DNA of 64,000 nucleotides from Stenotrophomonas sp. ZAC14D1_NAIMI4_1 (GCF_003086775.1 NZ_CP026001.1:2320407-2384406), one strand, 5' to 3'. Shown: positions 30,030 through 38,772, counted from the stretch's first letter. The notes: generated by a model not told the origin, from the sequence alone. Program-made: numbers and translations.

Positions 30030-31391
30030 GTGCCAAGACATCGTTCCACTTCATTCCCCGGCCCCGATCTGCTGAGCGTCGATCGGGAACATCTGCGCCC
30101 GCTGGCCGAGCGCATGCGCCCGCGCACCCTCGACGAAATGGTCGGGCAGAAGCGCCTGCTGGCGCCTGAAAGCGCGCTGCGCCGTGCGGTCGAATCGGGT
30201 CGCGTGCATTCGATGATCCTGTGGGGTCCGCCGGGCTGCGGCAAGACCACGCTGGCGCTGCTGCTGGCCGAGTATTCCGACGCCGAGTTCCGCGCCATCT
30301 CGGCCGTGCTCTCCGGCCTGCCGGAAGTACGGCAGGTGCTGGCCGAGGCCGCGCAGCGTTTCGCCGAAGGCCGGCGCACCGTGCTGTTCGTCGACGAAGT
30401 GCATCGCTTCAACAAAGCGCAGCAGGATGCGTTCCTGCCGCACATCGAGCGCGGCACCATCCTGTTCGTTGGTGCCACCACCGAAAATCCGTCGTTCGAG
30501 CTGAACTCGGCGCTGTTGTCGCGCTGCCGCGTACACGTGCTGGAAGGCGTTTCGCCCACCGACATCGTGGAGGCGCTTGAGCGTGCGCTGGGGGATCGCG
30601 AACGCGGCCTCGGCGAAGAACACATCGAGGTCGCCCCCGAGCTGCTGCTGGAGATCGCCACCGCTGCTGATGGTGATGTGCGCCGTGCGCTGACCCTGCT
30701 GGAGATCGCCGCTGAGCTGGCGGGCGGGGAGGGCGGGCGTATCACGCCGCAGACCCTGACCCAGGTGCTGGCCGACCGCACGCGCCGCTTCGACAAGGGC
30801 GGCGAACAGTTCTATGACCAGATCTCGGCGCTGCACAAATCCGTACGCAGCTCCAACCCCGATGCCGCGTTGTATTGGCTGACCCGCATGCTGGATGGTG
30901 GTTGCGATCCGTCCTACCTGGCGCGCCGGTTGACCCGCATGGCCATCGAGGATATCGGCCTGGCCGACCCGCGCGCGCAGAGCATGGCGCTGGAAGCGTG
31001 GGATATCTACGAGCGCCTGGGCAGCCCGGAAGGCGAGCTCGCCTTTGCCCAGCTGGTGCTCTATCTGGCCAGCACCGCCAAATCGAACGCCGGCTATGCC
31101 GCCTTCAACCAGGCCAAGGCTGATGTGCGCGAAAGTGGCACTGAAGAGGTGCCGCTGCACCTTCGCAACGCGCCGACCAAGCTGATGAAGGAGCTCGGAT
31201 ACGGGGCGGAGTACCAGTACGACCACGATGCCGAAGGTGGCATTGCGCTGGACCAGACCGGTTTCCCGGATGCGATGGGCGAGCGCGTGTACTACAACCC
31301 GGTGCCGCGCGGGCTGGAGATCAAGCTGAAGGAAAAGCTGGACCGGCTGCGTGCCGAGCGCGAAGCGGCGCGGGCCGCCAAGGGCCGCTGA
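30030..31391 (+). CDS. rarA: Replication-associated recombination protein RarA (MgsA)
   Basis: 453 residues from GTG at 30030. RarA is an AAA+ ATPase related to clamp-loader subunits; it acts at stalled replication forks and interacts with SSB. Walker A is GPPGCGKT (about 66-73), Walker B is VLFVDEVHRFN, the sensor is GATTENPSFELN, and the C-terminal tetramer domain contains HKSVRSSNPDAALYWLTRML. It is full length. The order lolA-rarA is conserved in gammaproteobacteria; here 208 bases of SMAG array intervene. Confidence 0.95.
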   Translation: MPRHRSTSFPGPDLLSVDREHLRPLAERMRPRTLDEMVGQKRLLAPESALRRAVESGRVHSMILWGPPGCGKTTLALLLAEYSDAEFRAISAVLSGLPEVRQVLAEAAQRFAEGRRTVLFVDEVHRFNKAQQDAFLPHIERGTILFVGATTENPSFELNSALLSRCRVHVLEGVSPTDIVEALERALGDRERGLGEEHIEVAPELLLEIATAADGDVRRALTLLEIAAELAGGEGGRITPQTLTQVLADRTRRFDKGGEQFYDQISALHKSVRSSNPDAALYWLTRMLDGGCDPSYLARRLTRMAIEDIGLADPRAQSMALEAWDIYERLGSPEGELAFAQLVLYLASTAKSNAGYAAFNQAKADVRESGTEEVPLHLRNAPTKLMKELGYGAEYQYDHDAEGGIALDQTGFPDAMGERVYYNPVPRGLEIKLKEKLDRLRAEREAARAAKGR

Positions 31392-31401
31392 CCCCGCTTC
31401 T

Positions 31402-31492
31402 GTAGAGTCGAGCTTGCTCGACTGCTCCTGTGCGGCAGTCGAGCAAGCTCGACTCTACGGAATGCCGGCAGTCGAGCATGGCTCGACTCTAC
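31402..31492. repeat. Three SMAG palindromes after rarA
   Basis: GTAGAGTCGAGCTTGCTCGA (from 31402), its inverse (31437-31458), and a third, GTCGAGCATGGCTCGACTCT, ending in CTAC at 31492. Confidence 0.85.
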
Positions 31493-31552
31493 ATTTGTCG
31501 CGTCCGCCGGCTTTTGGCACACTTCGCGGCTTCTCCATCAAGGATTGATGCC

Positions 31553-31945
31553 GTGGATCAGTTGATTCTGCCGTTGAAGCGCTATGCCCAGTTCGAGGGC
31601 CGCGCCAATCGCCGCGAGTACTGGATGTTCCAGTTGTTCCTGATGCTGGTCGCCGTGGCCATCTCGCTGCTGGGGGGCGTGCTGGCCATCATCATGCGCG
31701 GCAATGAGGACGCGCTGGCCGCGATCGTCATGGGTTTCATGGGCCTGCTGAGCCTGGTGTGGCTTGCCACGCTGCTGCCGCTGATCGCCGTCACCGTGCG
31801 CCGCCTGCACGATTGCAACCAGTCGGGTTGGCTGTACCTGCTGGCCCTGGTGCCCGGTGGTGGTCTGGTCATCCTGGTGTTCGCGCTGTTGCCGGGCACG
31901 CCGGAGGAAAATCGCTACGGCCCGATACCGCCGGAGTTCGGCTGA
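31553..31945 (+). CDS. DUF805 membrane protein
   Basis: 130 residues from GTG at 31553 (VDQLILPLKRYAQFEGRANR), with AAGGA eight bases upstream. The motif RRLHDCNQSGWLYLL is diagnostic of DUF805. Three to four membrane helices are visible (FQLFLMLVAVAISLLGGVLA, AIVMGFMGLLSLVWLATLLP, WLYLLALVPGGGLVILVFAL). An inner-membrane protein of unknown function, sometimes called YhaH-like. Confidence 0.88.
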   Translation: MDQLILPLKRYAQFEGRANRREYWMFQLFLMLVAVAISLLGGVLAIIMRGNEDALAAIVMGFMGLLSLVWLATLLPLIAVTVRRLHDCNQSGWLYLLALVPGGGLVILVFALLPGTPEENRYGPIPPEFG

Positions 31946-31965
31946 GTCCCGGCCGCGCCGCATTC

Positions 31966-31987
31966 GCCGGGCATGGCCCGGCGCTAC
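31966..31987 (-). repeat. SMAG palindrome
   Basis: GCCGGGCATGGCCCGGCGCT then AC, just past the DUF805 stop. Confidence 0.8.
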
Positions 31988-32040
31988 CACTGGCGCAGGG
32001 CCCCAGGATCGCGCGCGCGATACACAGTGTGACGTTTGAT

Positions 32041-32059
32041 CGATGTGATAATCATTCGC
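32041..32059. promoter_or_regulatory. Candidate Fur box
   Basis: CGATGTGATAATCATTCGC matches the 19-base Fur consensus at 12 positions, with an unbroken core TGATAATCATT. It lies 26 bases before the esterase start and would give iron repression of the downstream uptake block. Confidence 0.6.
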
Positions 32060-32084
32060 GTTTAAGGTAGACTGCGGTCCCTTG

Positions 32085-33131
32085 ATGAAGAGGCGGCCGC
32101 GTCCGCCGCATCCGTCACCCATGATGTTTTCCGCACGTTCCTTCGGCTGTCTGGCCGCCCTGATGATGGGGGTCTTGATGGTTGCTCCCTACGCCCACGC
32201 GCAGCAGCGCAATCCGCAGCAGCTGATGGGCCGCACCGTGCTGGACGAGCCTGCGTCCAGCTACCGCTTCGAACGTTTCGTGATCAACAGCCCCGACCAG
32301 CAGCGCCGCTGGCGGGTGAACGTGGCGATCCCGGCCAAGGCCTCGAAGACGCCGTCGCCGGTGTTGTATGCCCTGGATGGCAACGCCGTTGCCATGGTGC
32401 TGGACCAGCCGCTGCTGGCAGAGCTGGCCGCGAGCAAGGCACCGCCGGTGCTGGTGCTGATCGGCTACGACAACGAGCTGCGCATCGACTCGCCGGCGCG
32501 CACCCGCGACTACACCGCCTGGATCGACCGCGCCGATGACGAGGGTGGCACGACCCAGGCTGTCGGTGGCGGTGCGGATCTGTTCCTTGACCTGATCGAG
32601 CGCCGCATCAAGCCGGAAGTGGAGCGCCGCGCCAACATCGACACCCACCAGCAGTCGCTGTGGGGCCACTCGCTGGGTGGCCTGTTCGTGCTCAATGCGC
32701 TGTACACGCGCCCGGCTGCATTCCAGCGTTATCTGTCGGCCAGCCCGTCGCTGTGGTGGAGCCAGGGCGCCGCCCTCGGCGACCCGGAGCAGCAGTTCGT
32801 GCAGAACGTGCATGGCCAGTCCGCCAAGGTGTGGCTGATGCTGGGCGGTGCCGAGCGGGTTGGTGATCGCGGCAAGCGCGACATGACCAACCCGCGCGTG
32901 GTTGCGCATCTGCGTCGCATCGGCGGCGCCACCCCGGATGCGGCCATGCAGCTGTCCTCGCGCCTGGCCAAGGTGCCCGGCCTGAGCGTGCAGTACCGCG
33001 AATTCCCCGGCCTCGGCCATGGCCCGATGCTGCCGGCCTCGTTCCACGCCGCACTGCATGAGCTGTACGGCGTGACCGACCGCAGCGTGGATGACGGCAA
33101 GGCGCCGGCGCCCGCCAACGCTGCAGAGTGA
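32085..33131 (+). CDS. Exported alpha/beta hydrolase, siderophore-esterase-like (esterase D / IroE type)
   Basis: About 348 residues. A long N-terminal region leads to a signal peptide (MFSARSFGCLAALMMGVLMV, cleaved after AHA). The hydrolase domain carries the nucleophile elbow GHSLGG (about 195-200) and a late His in GLGHGPMLP. The family includes periplasmic IroE and Fes-type enzymes that cleave ferric enterobactin-like siderophores. The Fur-like box and the hmuTUV neighbours support an iron role; the substrate is inference. The start could be ATG 32085, TTG 32082, or ATG 32121/32124, which would give a shorter signal peptide. Confidence 0.75.
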   Translation: MKRRPRPPHPSPMMFSARSFGCLAALMMGVLMVAPYAHAQQRNPQQLMGRTVLDEPASSYRFERFVINSPDQQRRWRVNVAIPAKASKTPSPVLYALDGNAVAMVLDQPLLAELAASKAPPVLVLIGYDNELRIDSPARTRDYTAWIDRADDEGGTTQAVGGGADLFLDLIERRIKPEVERRANIDTHQQSLWGHSLGGLFVLNALYTRPAAFQRYLSASPSLWWSQGAALGDPEQQFVQNVHGQSAKVWLMLGGAERVGDRGKRDMTNPRVVAHLRRIGGATPDAAMQLSSRLAKVPGLSVQYREFPGLGHGPMLPASFHAALHELYGVTDRSVDDGKAPAPANAAE

Positions 33132-33211
33132 TCTTCCGCACGGCCTGGCCGTGCACCCCCACTACCCAGGCGTGACTGCCGATGTGCAGCGGCCCAGGCA
33201 ACCGATGAATC

Positions 33212-33234
33212 CCGCGCCACGTGGCGCGGCCTAC
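33212..33234 (-). repeat. SMAG-like palindrome
   Basis: CCGCGCCACGTGGCGCGGCC then TAC, in the gap between the esterase and the propeller gene. Confidence 0.65.
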
Positions 33235-33252
33235 GTGTGCAAGGAGCCTTCC

Positions 33253-34632
33253 ATGTCGTTTCGTCCGTCCCTCCGCCTGACCTCCCTGGCCGCCGGCCTG
33301 CTGCTGGCGGTCACCGCCACCGCCCAGCCGGTGTTCGACCAGCCAGCCAGCGCCACCTTCAACGGCACGGTGATCTCGCGCGGCGAGAATGTCGTGCCGG
33401 GCAGCACCGCCGAGGTCATCGGCCGCGGTTTCGTGCCGGGCCAGCAGGTCAGCCTGGTGCGCGGTGACAGCGTGCTCAACGCGCAGCCGCTGGTGGTCGA
33501 TGCCGATGGCAACTTCAAGACCCAGCTTGCCATTCCGGCCGACGCCGTCCCGGGTACCCATCCGGTGGTGGTGCGTGCCAGCCAGCCGTCGGCCGCCACG
33601 GTGCTGAAGCTGCGCGTCTCGCCGCAGCTGCCGTTGTCGGGCCAGCAGCAGTTCGCCACCCAGTCCAACAAGCTGGTGCCGGGCCTGTACCAGTCGGCCT
33701 ACAGCGCGGCCAGCAATGCCGTGTTCGTCACCTCGGCCGTCGGCCGTCCGCCGGTTACCCAGTCGCAGCTGCTGAAGCTGGACCCGAAGACGCTGAAGGT
33801 GACCAAGGCGATCACCCCGGCACAGGTGGCCGGCACCACCAACGGCGCGGTGTACGCGGTCTATGGCGTGGGCGTGGATGACACCAACGGCAACGTCTGG
33901 GTGACCAATACCCGCCAGAACTCGATCGCGGTCTACCGCCAGAAGGATCTGTCGCTGGTCCACCAGTTCCCGGTCGATACCGTGCCGCACGCGCGCGACG
34001 TCGTGGTCGATGGCACCCACGGCAAGGTGTTTGCTTCGGCCACCGGCGAAGACCACCTGTCGGTGTTCGATGCCAAGACGCTGAAGGAGCTGCCGTCGAT
34101 CACCCTGGAGTCGGGCGTCGACGAAGGCAAGTTCACCCCGATGAGCCTGGTGCTGGATGAAAAGGCCGGCAAGCTGTTCACCGTCAGCATCGGCACCCCC
34201 GAAGCCGCAGTGATCGACGTGGCCAGCGGCGAAGTCGACAAGGTCATCGACCTGGGCAACTCGATCAGTGCGTCGGGCGTGGCCTTCGATGCGCAGCAGA
34301 ACCGTCTGTACGTCGCCTCGCAGGGCACCGACAACCTGCTGATCGTCGATGTGGCCAGCGGCAAGGTCGTGCACGACGTGCCGGTGGGTGCCGGTGCGCT
34401 GAATGTCGCCTTCGATGACAAGAGCGGCCTGGCCTATGTCACCAACCGCGGTGCTGGCACCGTCACTGTTGTCGATCGCGCTGGCAAGGTGGTCGGTAAC
34501 CTCGATGGCGGCACCTTCCCCAACCATGTGCGCGCCGATGGCAAGGGCAGCGTGTTCGCGGTGAACAAGTCGCGCGGCGCCGACGACGCCAAGGGCGACC
34601 GCATCACCCGCATCACCCCGCGCCAGCCGTAA
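33253..34632 (+). CDS. Secreted YncE-like beta-propeller protein
   Basis: 459 residues from the ATG at 33253, with AAGGAG six bases upstream. The signal peptide is LTSLAAGLLLAVTATAQ. An Ig-like N-terminal segment (TAEVIGRGFVPGQQVSLVRG) is followed by repeated propeller blades of the YVTN/YncE type (NVWVTNTRQNSIAVY, VFASATGEDHLSVFD, LYVASQGTDNLLIVD, AYVTNRGAGTVTVVD). In E. coli, YncE is a periplasmic protein under Fur control next to a TonB receptor. Here it precedes the hmuTUV genes and may act with them; its role is unknown. Confidence 0.82.
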   Translation: MSFRPSLRLTSLAAGLLLAVTATAQPVFDQPASATFNGTVISRGENVVPGSTAEVIGRGFVPGQQVSLVRGDSVLNAQPLVVDADGNFKTQLAIPADAVPGTHPVVVRASQPSAATVLKLRVSPQLPLSGQQQFATQSNKLVPGLYQSAYSAASNAVFVTSAVGRPPVTQSQLLKLDPKTLKVTKAITPAQVAGTTNGAVYAVYGVGVDDTNGNVWVTNTRQNSIAVYRQKDLSLVHQFPVDTVPHARDVVVDGTHGKVFASATGEDHLSVFDAKTLKELPSITLESGVDEGKFTPMSLVLDEKAGKLFTVSIGTPEAAVIDVASGEVDKVIDLGNSISASGVAFDAQQNRLYVASQGTDNLLIVDVASGKVVHDVPVGAGALNVAFDDKSGLAYVTNRGAGTVTVVDRAGKVVGNLDGGTFPNHVRADGKGSVFAVNKSRGADDAKGDRITRITPRQP

Positions 34633-34685
34633 CCCACGTGCCGGGCGAGGGCAGTGCCTTCGCCCGGCCAGCAAGGAGATTCCGC

Positions 34686-35744
34686 ATGACCATCGCTTCC
34701 CGCCTGCGCCTGTGTGCGCTTCCGTTGGCCGTTTCGTTGGCCGTTTCGTTGGCGCTCGCCGCCTGTGGCGGCACGTCCGCGCCGCCTGCAGCGACCGACG
34801 CTGCACCGGCCGCCACCGAAGCCCAGGCCACGGCCGCCGAGCTGCCTGCCGGCTGGCAGCGCGTGGCGGGTACTGACCTGCCGGCACTGACCGGCCAGGT
34901 GCCGGTGCTGCCGGCCAAGGTGCGCTCCGACGACGGGGCTGATGCCGAGGTGACGGACACCAGCCGCATCATCGCCGGCGGCGACGATGTGATTGCCGTG
35001 CTGGAAGCGCTCGGCCTGGGCAAGCAGGTGTTCGCTGCGCCGACCAACACCACCACGCAGGCCGGCCAGGCCGCGCCACACCAGTTCCTGTTCAACCGCA
35101 CCACCGGCGTGGAGGGCGTGGTGAGCCTGCATGGCTCGCTGTTCCTGGGCAACAGCCTGCGTCGCCACACCGTGCTGGCCGGCAAGCTGCGCGAAGTGGG
35201 CGAGTCGGCCGTGGTCATCGATGACCTGCAGCCGGCGCCGGACAAAGTGCGCAAGGTGGCCGCGGCCGTCGGCCTGGCCGATGCCGGGCAGACCCTGGCC
35301 ACCCAGGTGCAGCGCCAGCTGGATGAGGCGGCGGCGCTGGGCAAGGGCCTGGCGCACGCGCCGCGCGTGATCCACGTGTCGGCCACCGGCGGTGGCGGCG
35401 CACCGACCGTGGCGGGCGCAGACAGCGCCTCGGCCGAGATGATCGCCCTGGCGGGCGGCGTCAACATCGGCAGCGAGGCAGGCGTCAAGAACTACTCGCA
35501 GCTGAGCAACGAGGGCGTCATCGCCGCCGCGCCGGAGGTGATCCTGGTGACCGAGCATGATCTGCAGCAGTTTGGCGGCGCCGAAGGCCTGTGGAAGGCC
35601 TATCCGACCCTGAAGCAGACCCCGGCCGGCGCGGCCAACCGGGTCTGGGTGATGCCGGATGTGCAGTTGAAGTACACCAGCGTCGGCACCGGCGCCGGGG
35701 CGCTGGCCCTGGCCAAGGCCCTGGCGGCGCTTCCGCCGGCATGA
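34686..35744 (+). CDS. hmuT: Heme ABC transporter substrate-binding lipoprotein HmuT
   Basis: 352 residues from the ATG at 34686, with AAGGAG upstream. A lipoprotein signal ends LALAAC (C27). A triple 12-base repeat (CGTTGGCCGTTT, about 34723-34752) encodes AVSLAVSLAL within it. The mature protein has the TroA-type helical-backbone binding fold, with SRIIAGGDDVIAVLEALGLG, SLHGSLF and QLSNEGVIAAAPEVILVTEH. It is expected to bind heme in the periplasm and pass it to HmuU. The stop overlaps the hmuU start by four bases. Confidence 0.88.
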   Translation: MTIASRLRLCALPLAVSLAVSLALAACGGTSAPPAATDAAPAATEAQATAAELPAGWQRVAGTDLPALTGQVPVLPAKVRSDDGADAEVTDTSRIIAGGDDVIAVLEALGLGKQVFAAPTNTTTQAGQAAPHQFLFNRTTGVEGVVSLHGSLFLGNSLRRHTVLAGKLREVGESAVVIDDLQPAPDKVRKVAAAVGLADAGQTLATQVQRQLDEAAALGKGLAHAPRVIHVSATGGGGAPTVAGADSASAEMIALAGGVNIGSEAGVKNYSQLSNEGVIAAAPEVILVTEHDLQQFGGAEGLWKAYPTLKQTPAGAANRVWVMPDVQLKYTSVGTGAGALALAKALAALPPA

Positions 35745-36784
35745 GTCCGGCTGATCGGCGCCGTCGTCGCGGGCGGGTGATGCTGCTGGTGGCACTGCTG
35801 GCCCTGTTGGGCGCGGTGCTGGCGTCGTTCGCGATGGGGCCGCTGCGCCTGCCGCCTCTGGATGTTCTGCAGGCCCTGGGGGTGAAGCTGGGCCTGGTCG
35901 ATCCGCAGGCGGTCAGCCGCCGCGACCTCGCCGTGGTGTGGCAGCTGCGCATTCCGCGCGCCCTGCTGGGGGCCATGGTGGGGGCGGCGTTGGCGATGGC
36001 CGGTGCGAGCCTGCAGGGATTGTTCGGCAATCCGCTGGCCGACCCCGGCATCGTCGGCGTCAGCCAGGGCGCGGCGCTGGGCGCCGTGGCGGCGATCGTC
36101 CTGGGGGCGGCAGGCGCGGCGGGCTGGCTGGTGCCGGTGGCCGCTTTCGCCGGTGGTGCACTGGCCATCGGCCTGACGTATGCGTTGGCGCGGCCGGGGA
36201 AGGGCAGCGGCAATGCGACGTTGTTGCTGGTGGGCATTGCGATGGCCGCGTTCTGCTCGGCGCTGATCGGCTTCCTCACCTACATCGCCAGCGAGAGCGA
36301 GCTGCAATCGCTGGTGTTCTGGCAGATGGGCTCGCTGGCGCAGGCCAACTGGTCGGATGTGGCGGCGGTGTTGCCGCTGTTCGCCATTGGCGTCTTCGCG
36401 CTGCTGCGGCTGGCGACGCCACTGGACATGCTGGCGCTGGGTGAGCGCCAGGCCCAGCATCTGGGCCTGGATGTTGCGGCCACGCGGCGCAGGCTGGTGG
36501 CGTTCAGCGCGCTGCTGGTGGGTGCGGCGGTGGCGTTTGCCGGTTCGATCAGCTTCGTGGGCCTGGTGGTGCCGCACGTGGCACGCCTGCTGGTCGGCCC
36601 CGGCCATCGCTGGCTGCTGCCGGTGTCGGGCGTGTTGGGCGCCTTGCTGATCGTCATCGCCGATACCGCCGCGCGCACGCTGGATCCGCCGGCGGAGATT
36701 CCGCTGGGCCTGTTCTCGGCCGCGTTGGGCGCACCGTTCTTCCTGTGGCTGGTGCTGCAGCAGCGCCGCAAGGACACGCCATGA
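35741..36784 (+). CDS. hmuU: Heme ABC transporter permease HmuU (FecCD family)
   Basis: 347 residues with about nine to ten membrane helices. FecCD signatures are present: RIPRALLGAMVGAALAMAGA, NPLADPGIVGVSQGAALGAV, FWQMGSLAQANW, GSISFVGLVVPHVARLLVGP and ADTAARTLDPPAEIPLG. It forms the inner-membrane channel for heme. It is coupled by ATGA overlaps to hmuT (35741-35744) and hmuV (36781-36784). Confidence 0.93.
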   Translation: MSPADRRRRRGRVMLLVALLALLGAVLASFAMGPLRLPPLDVLQALGVKLGLVDPQAVSRRDLAVVWQLRIPRALLGAMVGAALAMAGASLQGLFGNPLADPGIVGVSQGAALGAVAAIVLGAAGAAGWLVPVAAFAGGALAIGLTYALARPGKGSGNATLLLVGIAMAAFCSALIGFLTYIASESELQSLVFWQMGSLAQANWSDVAAVLPLFAIGVFALLRLATPLDMLALGERQAQHLGLDVAATRRRLVAFSALLVGAAVAFAGSISFVGLVVPHVARLLVGPGHRWLLPVSGVLGALLIVIADTAARTLDPPAEIPLGLFSAALGAPFFLWLVLQQRRKDTP

Positions 36785-37542
36785 GCGATTTCCTGCAGTT
36801 GCGCGATGTGGTCGTACGCCGCCAGCAGCGCGAGATCCTGCATGGCATCACCCTGGCGTTCGCGCCGGGTACGGTGACGGCGCTGGTCGGCCCCAATGGC
36901 GCCGGCAAATCGACCCTGCTTGCCGTTGCCGCGGGCGACCTGCGCCCGGACGTGGGCGAGGTGCAGCTGCATGGCGCACCGTTGCGCAGCTACAAGGCCG
37001 GTCCTTTGGCGCGCGAGCGTGCGGTGATGCCGCAGGAACACGGCGTGCGCTTCGCCTTCAGCGTTGAAGAAGTGGTGGCAATGGGGCGCCTGCCGCATCC
37101 ACCGGACCCTGCAGCGGACGATGCGCGGGTGGAAGCGGCCATCGACGCCGCCGAGTTGCAGGCGTTGCGCCTGCGCGAGGTGCAGCAGTTGTCCGGTGGT
37201 GAATCGGCGCGCACCACGTTTGCGCGCGTGCTGGCGCAGGACACGCCGTTGCTGCTGCTGGATGAGCCGACGGCCGCGCTTGATCTGCGCCACCAGGAGC
37301 GCACGTTGCGCAGCGTGCGCGCATGCGCCGAAGCGGGCGCGTGCGTGATCGTCGTGCTGCACGACCTCAATCTGGCGGCTGGCTATGCCGATCGCATCGT
37401 GCTGCTGGAGCAGGGCAGGGTGGCGGCCGATGGCACGCCGCTGCAGGTGCTGACGGAAGCAAACCTGCAGCGCGTGTACCAGCAGGATGTGGTGGTGCTG
37501 GAGCATCCTCGGCGTGGGGTGCCATTGGTGGTGGTGACCTGA
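36781..37542 (+). CDS. hmuV: Heme ABC transporter ATP-binding protein HmuV
   Basis: 253 residues. Walker A is GPNGAGKST, the signature is LSGGE, Walker B is LLLLDEPTAALD, and the switch His is in VLHDLNLAAGYAD. It powers HmuU. No TonB-dependent receptor, hmuS-type heme-degradation gene or TonB system is present in the block, so the outer-membrane step must be encoded elsewhere. Confidence 0.94.
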   Translation: MSDFLQLRDVVVRRQQREILHGITLAFAPGTVTALVGPNGAGKSTLLAVAAGDLRPDVGEVQLHGAPLRSYKAGPLARERAVMPQEHGVRFAFSVEEVVAMGRLPHPPDPAADDARVEAAIDAAELQALRLREVQQLSGGESARTTFARVLAQDTPLLLLDEPTAALDLRHQERTLRSVRACAEAGACVIVVLHDLNLAAGYADRIVLLEQGRVAADGTPLQVLTEANLQRVYQQDVVVLEHPRRGVPLVVVT

Positions 37543-37611
37543 TGCAGTAAAGCGTCGCACTGCACGGCGACGTATCATTGGCGGTTCGTTTTTTTCAACG
37601 GACTGACCCCC

Positions 37612-38361
37612 ATGAAGCATCACTTCCCGCGCACCGCACTGCTGGTTTCCATGGTTGCAGCGGCGTGCTCCGCCCACGCCGCATCCACGCGTACGGTGTC
37701 GATCGAAAAGGCGGCCGACCAGGCCACGTCAATCGAAACGCGCCATGCACAAGGCCCGGGTGCCGCCGCTGACCTGTTCACCACGCACTACTACGCAGGT
37801 GGCGCGATGATGATGGCCTGGGCGGACCAGCGCGTGCTGCTGCTCTGCAAGAAGTCGGCGTACCTCAAGCTGCCGGGCATGAAGCCTGCAGCCAGCGAAC
37901 TGCCGCTGGAGAAGCGGCAGATGGTCGGCTACCAGGCCATGATGGCCGGCTACGGCGGAATTGCCGCGGTTGGTGGGCTGGTGGATGGCTCGATTGAAGT
38001 GGCCGATGATGGAAGCGAAGTGCGCCGCCAGGCCGAACGCAGCTGGGCCTACGGCATTGAACGCTACGATGTGATCAGCCAGCGCATGCCCAATGGCGCA
38101 CTGCGCGTGCGGGCGCTGAAGACCGCAACGGTGAACAACGCCAAGCCGTCCAAACCGGGCGCCACCTTCAGCACCGATGAGGACCAGGCGGCGCGCCTTG
38201 CCGAGCTGGGTGCGGTGGGCAGCTGGACGGAAATCACGATCCACGACACGCCCAAGCGTGGCGAGGTGGATGCCGATTACTCGCTGAAGGAGTGGGTGTC
38301 GGTGACCGGCGATCATGCCGCGACCGTGGGTGAGGCGCGGCGGATCAACGGCTGCGAGTGA
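37612..38361 (+). CDS. Secreted protein of unknown function (249 aa)
   Basis: The signal peptide HFPRTALLVSMVAAACSAHA leads to a mature protein with YYAGGAMMMAWADQRVLLLC, a Gly-rich helix (QAMMAGYGGIAAVGGLVDGS) and a C-terminal half with WTEITIHDTPKRGEVDADYS. One Cys near the end (NGCE) may pair with the Cys of LLLCKK. No family recognised. It follows hmuV after 69 bases but probably has its own promoter (AT-rich CGTATCATTGGCGG). Confidence 0.7.
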   Translation: MKHHFPRTALLVSMVAAACSAHAASTRTVSIEKAADQATSIETRHAQGPGAAADLFTTHYYAGGAMMMAWADQRVLLLCKKSAYLKLPGMKPAASELPLEKRQMVGYQAMMAGYGGIAAVGGLVDGSIEVADDGSEVRRQAERSWAYGIERYDVISQRMPNGALRVRALKTATVNNAKPSKPGATFSTDEDQAARLAELGAVGSWTEITIHDTPKRGEVDADYSLKEWVSVTGDHAATVGEARRINGCE

Positions 38362-38395
38362 TGCTCGCTGCAGGGGGCAGAGCCCTTGGCCGCCC

Positions 38396-38434
38396 GGGGT
38401 CGGATCCTTTCGCGCAGCGAAAGGCTCTGACCCC
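38396..38434. repeat. Second copy of the GGGGTC...GACCCC dyad
   Basis: GGGGTCGGATCCTTTCGCGC and AGCGAAAGGCTCTGACCCC fold into a long stem. It is related to 11815-11855 and lies after the secreted-protein gene. Confidence 0.75.
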
Positions 38435-38473
38435 AGCAAGCCTCATCGTTCCACCTGTGCGCTCAATATTCAC

Positions 38474-38501
38474 TTGCGCGCCAGAATGACAGGTCTAGAA
38501 T
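38474..38501 (+). promoter_or_regulatory. Candidate promoter of the EF-G-paralogue leader
   Basis: TTGCGC (38474-38479), a 16-base spacer, and TAGAAT (38496-38501). The -10 ends seven bases before the ATG of the first leader ORF, so that ORF would be nearly leaderless. Confidence 0.55.
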
Positions 38502-38508
38502 GCGCCCC

Positions 38509-38598
38509 ATGAACCGGATGCCGCTCCTGAAGTTTTTCACCCTGACCCGCGCTAGCGCGGAACGGGCGTGTCTGCCTGGAGTGCCACGAGGCCGTTGA
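38509..38598 (+). CDS. Candidate 29-residue leader peptide
   Basis: An ATG-to-TGA frame of 30 codons beginning MNRMPLLKFFTL and ending GVPRGR. It directly follows a good -10 box, is basic, and ends 25 bases before a strong terminator-like hairpin. That geometry is typical of an attenuation leader ORF. It may equally be non-coding RNA; only the arrangement supports translation. Confidence 0.4.
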   Translation: MNRMPLLKFFTLTRASAERACLPGVPRGR

Positions 38599-38622
38599 TA
38601 CGGCCATCGATGGACCATCCAC

Positions 38623-38647
38623 AGAGCGCCCTTCGGGGCGCTCTTTT
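38623..38647 (+). terminator. Strong terminator-like hairpin in the EF-G-paralogue leader (attenuator candidate)
   Basis: AGAGCGCCC-TTCG-GGGCGCTCTTTTC: a nine-base stem, TTCG tetraloop and T tract, lying between promoter and coding gene. No gene ends here apart from the tiny ORF, so it most likely limits read-through into the EF-G paralogue. Confidence 0.8.
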
Positions 38648-38669
38648 CGTTTGGGGCGTTGCGGCCTCG

Positions 38670-38730
38670 GTAGAGTCGACCGTTGGTCGACTGATTTCTG
38701 CCCTGGCAGTCGACCAACGGTCGACTCTAC
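38670..38730. repeat. Inverted pair of SMAG palindromes inside the leader
   Basis: GTAGAGTCGACCGTTGGTCG from 38670 and its inverse to 38730. They can pair with each other downstream of the attenuator-like hairpin. Confidence 0.85.
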
Positions 38731-38772
38731 CCATCCCATTGTTTTCACCAGATACACCAAGGAGAACGTGCC

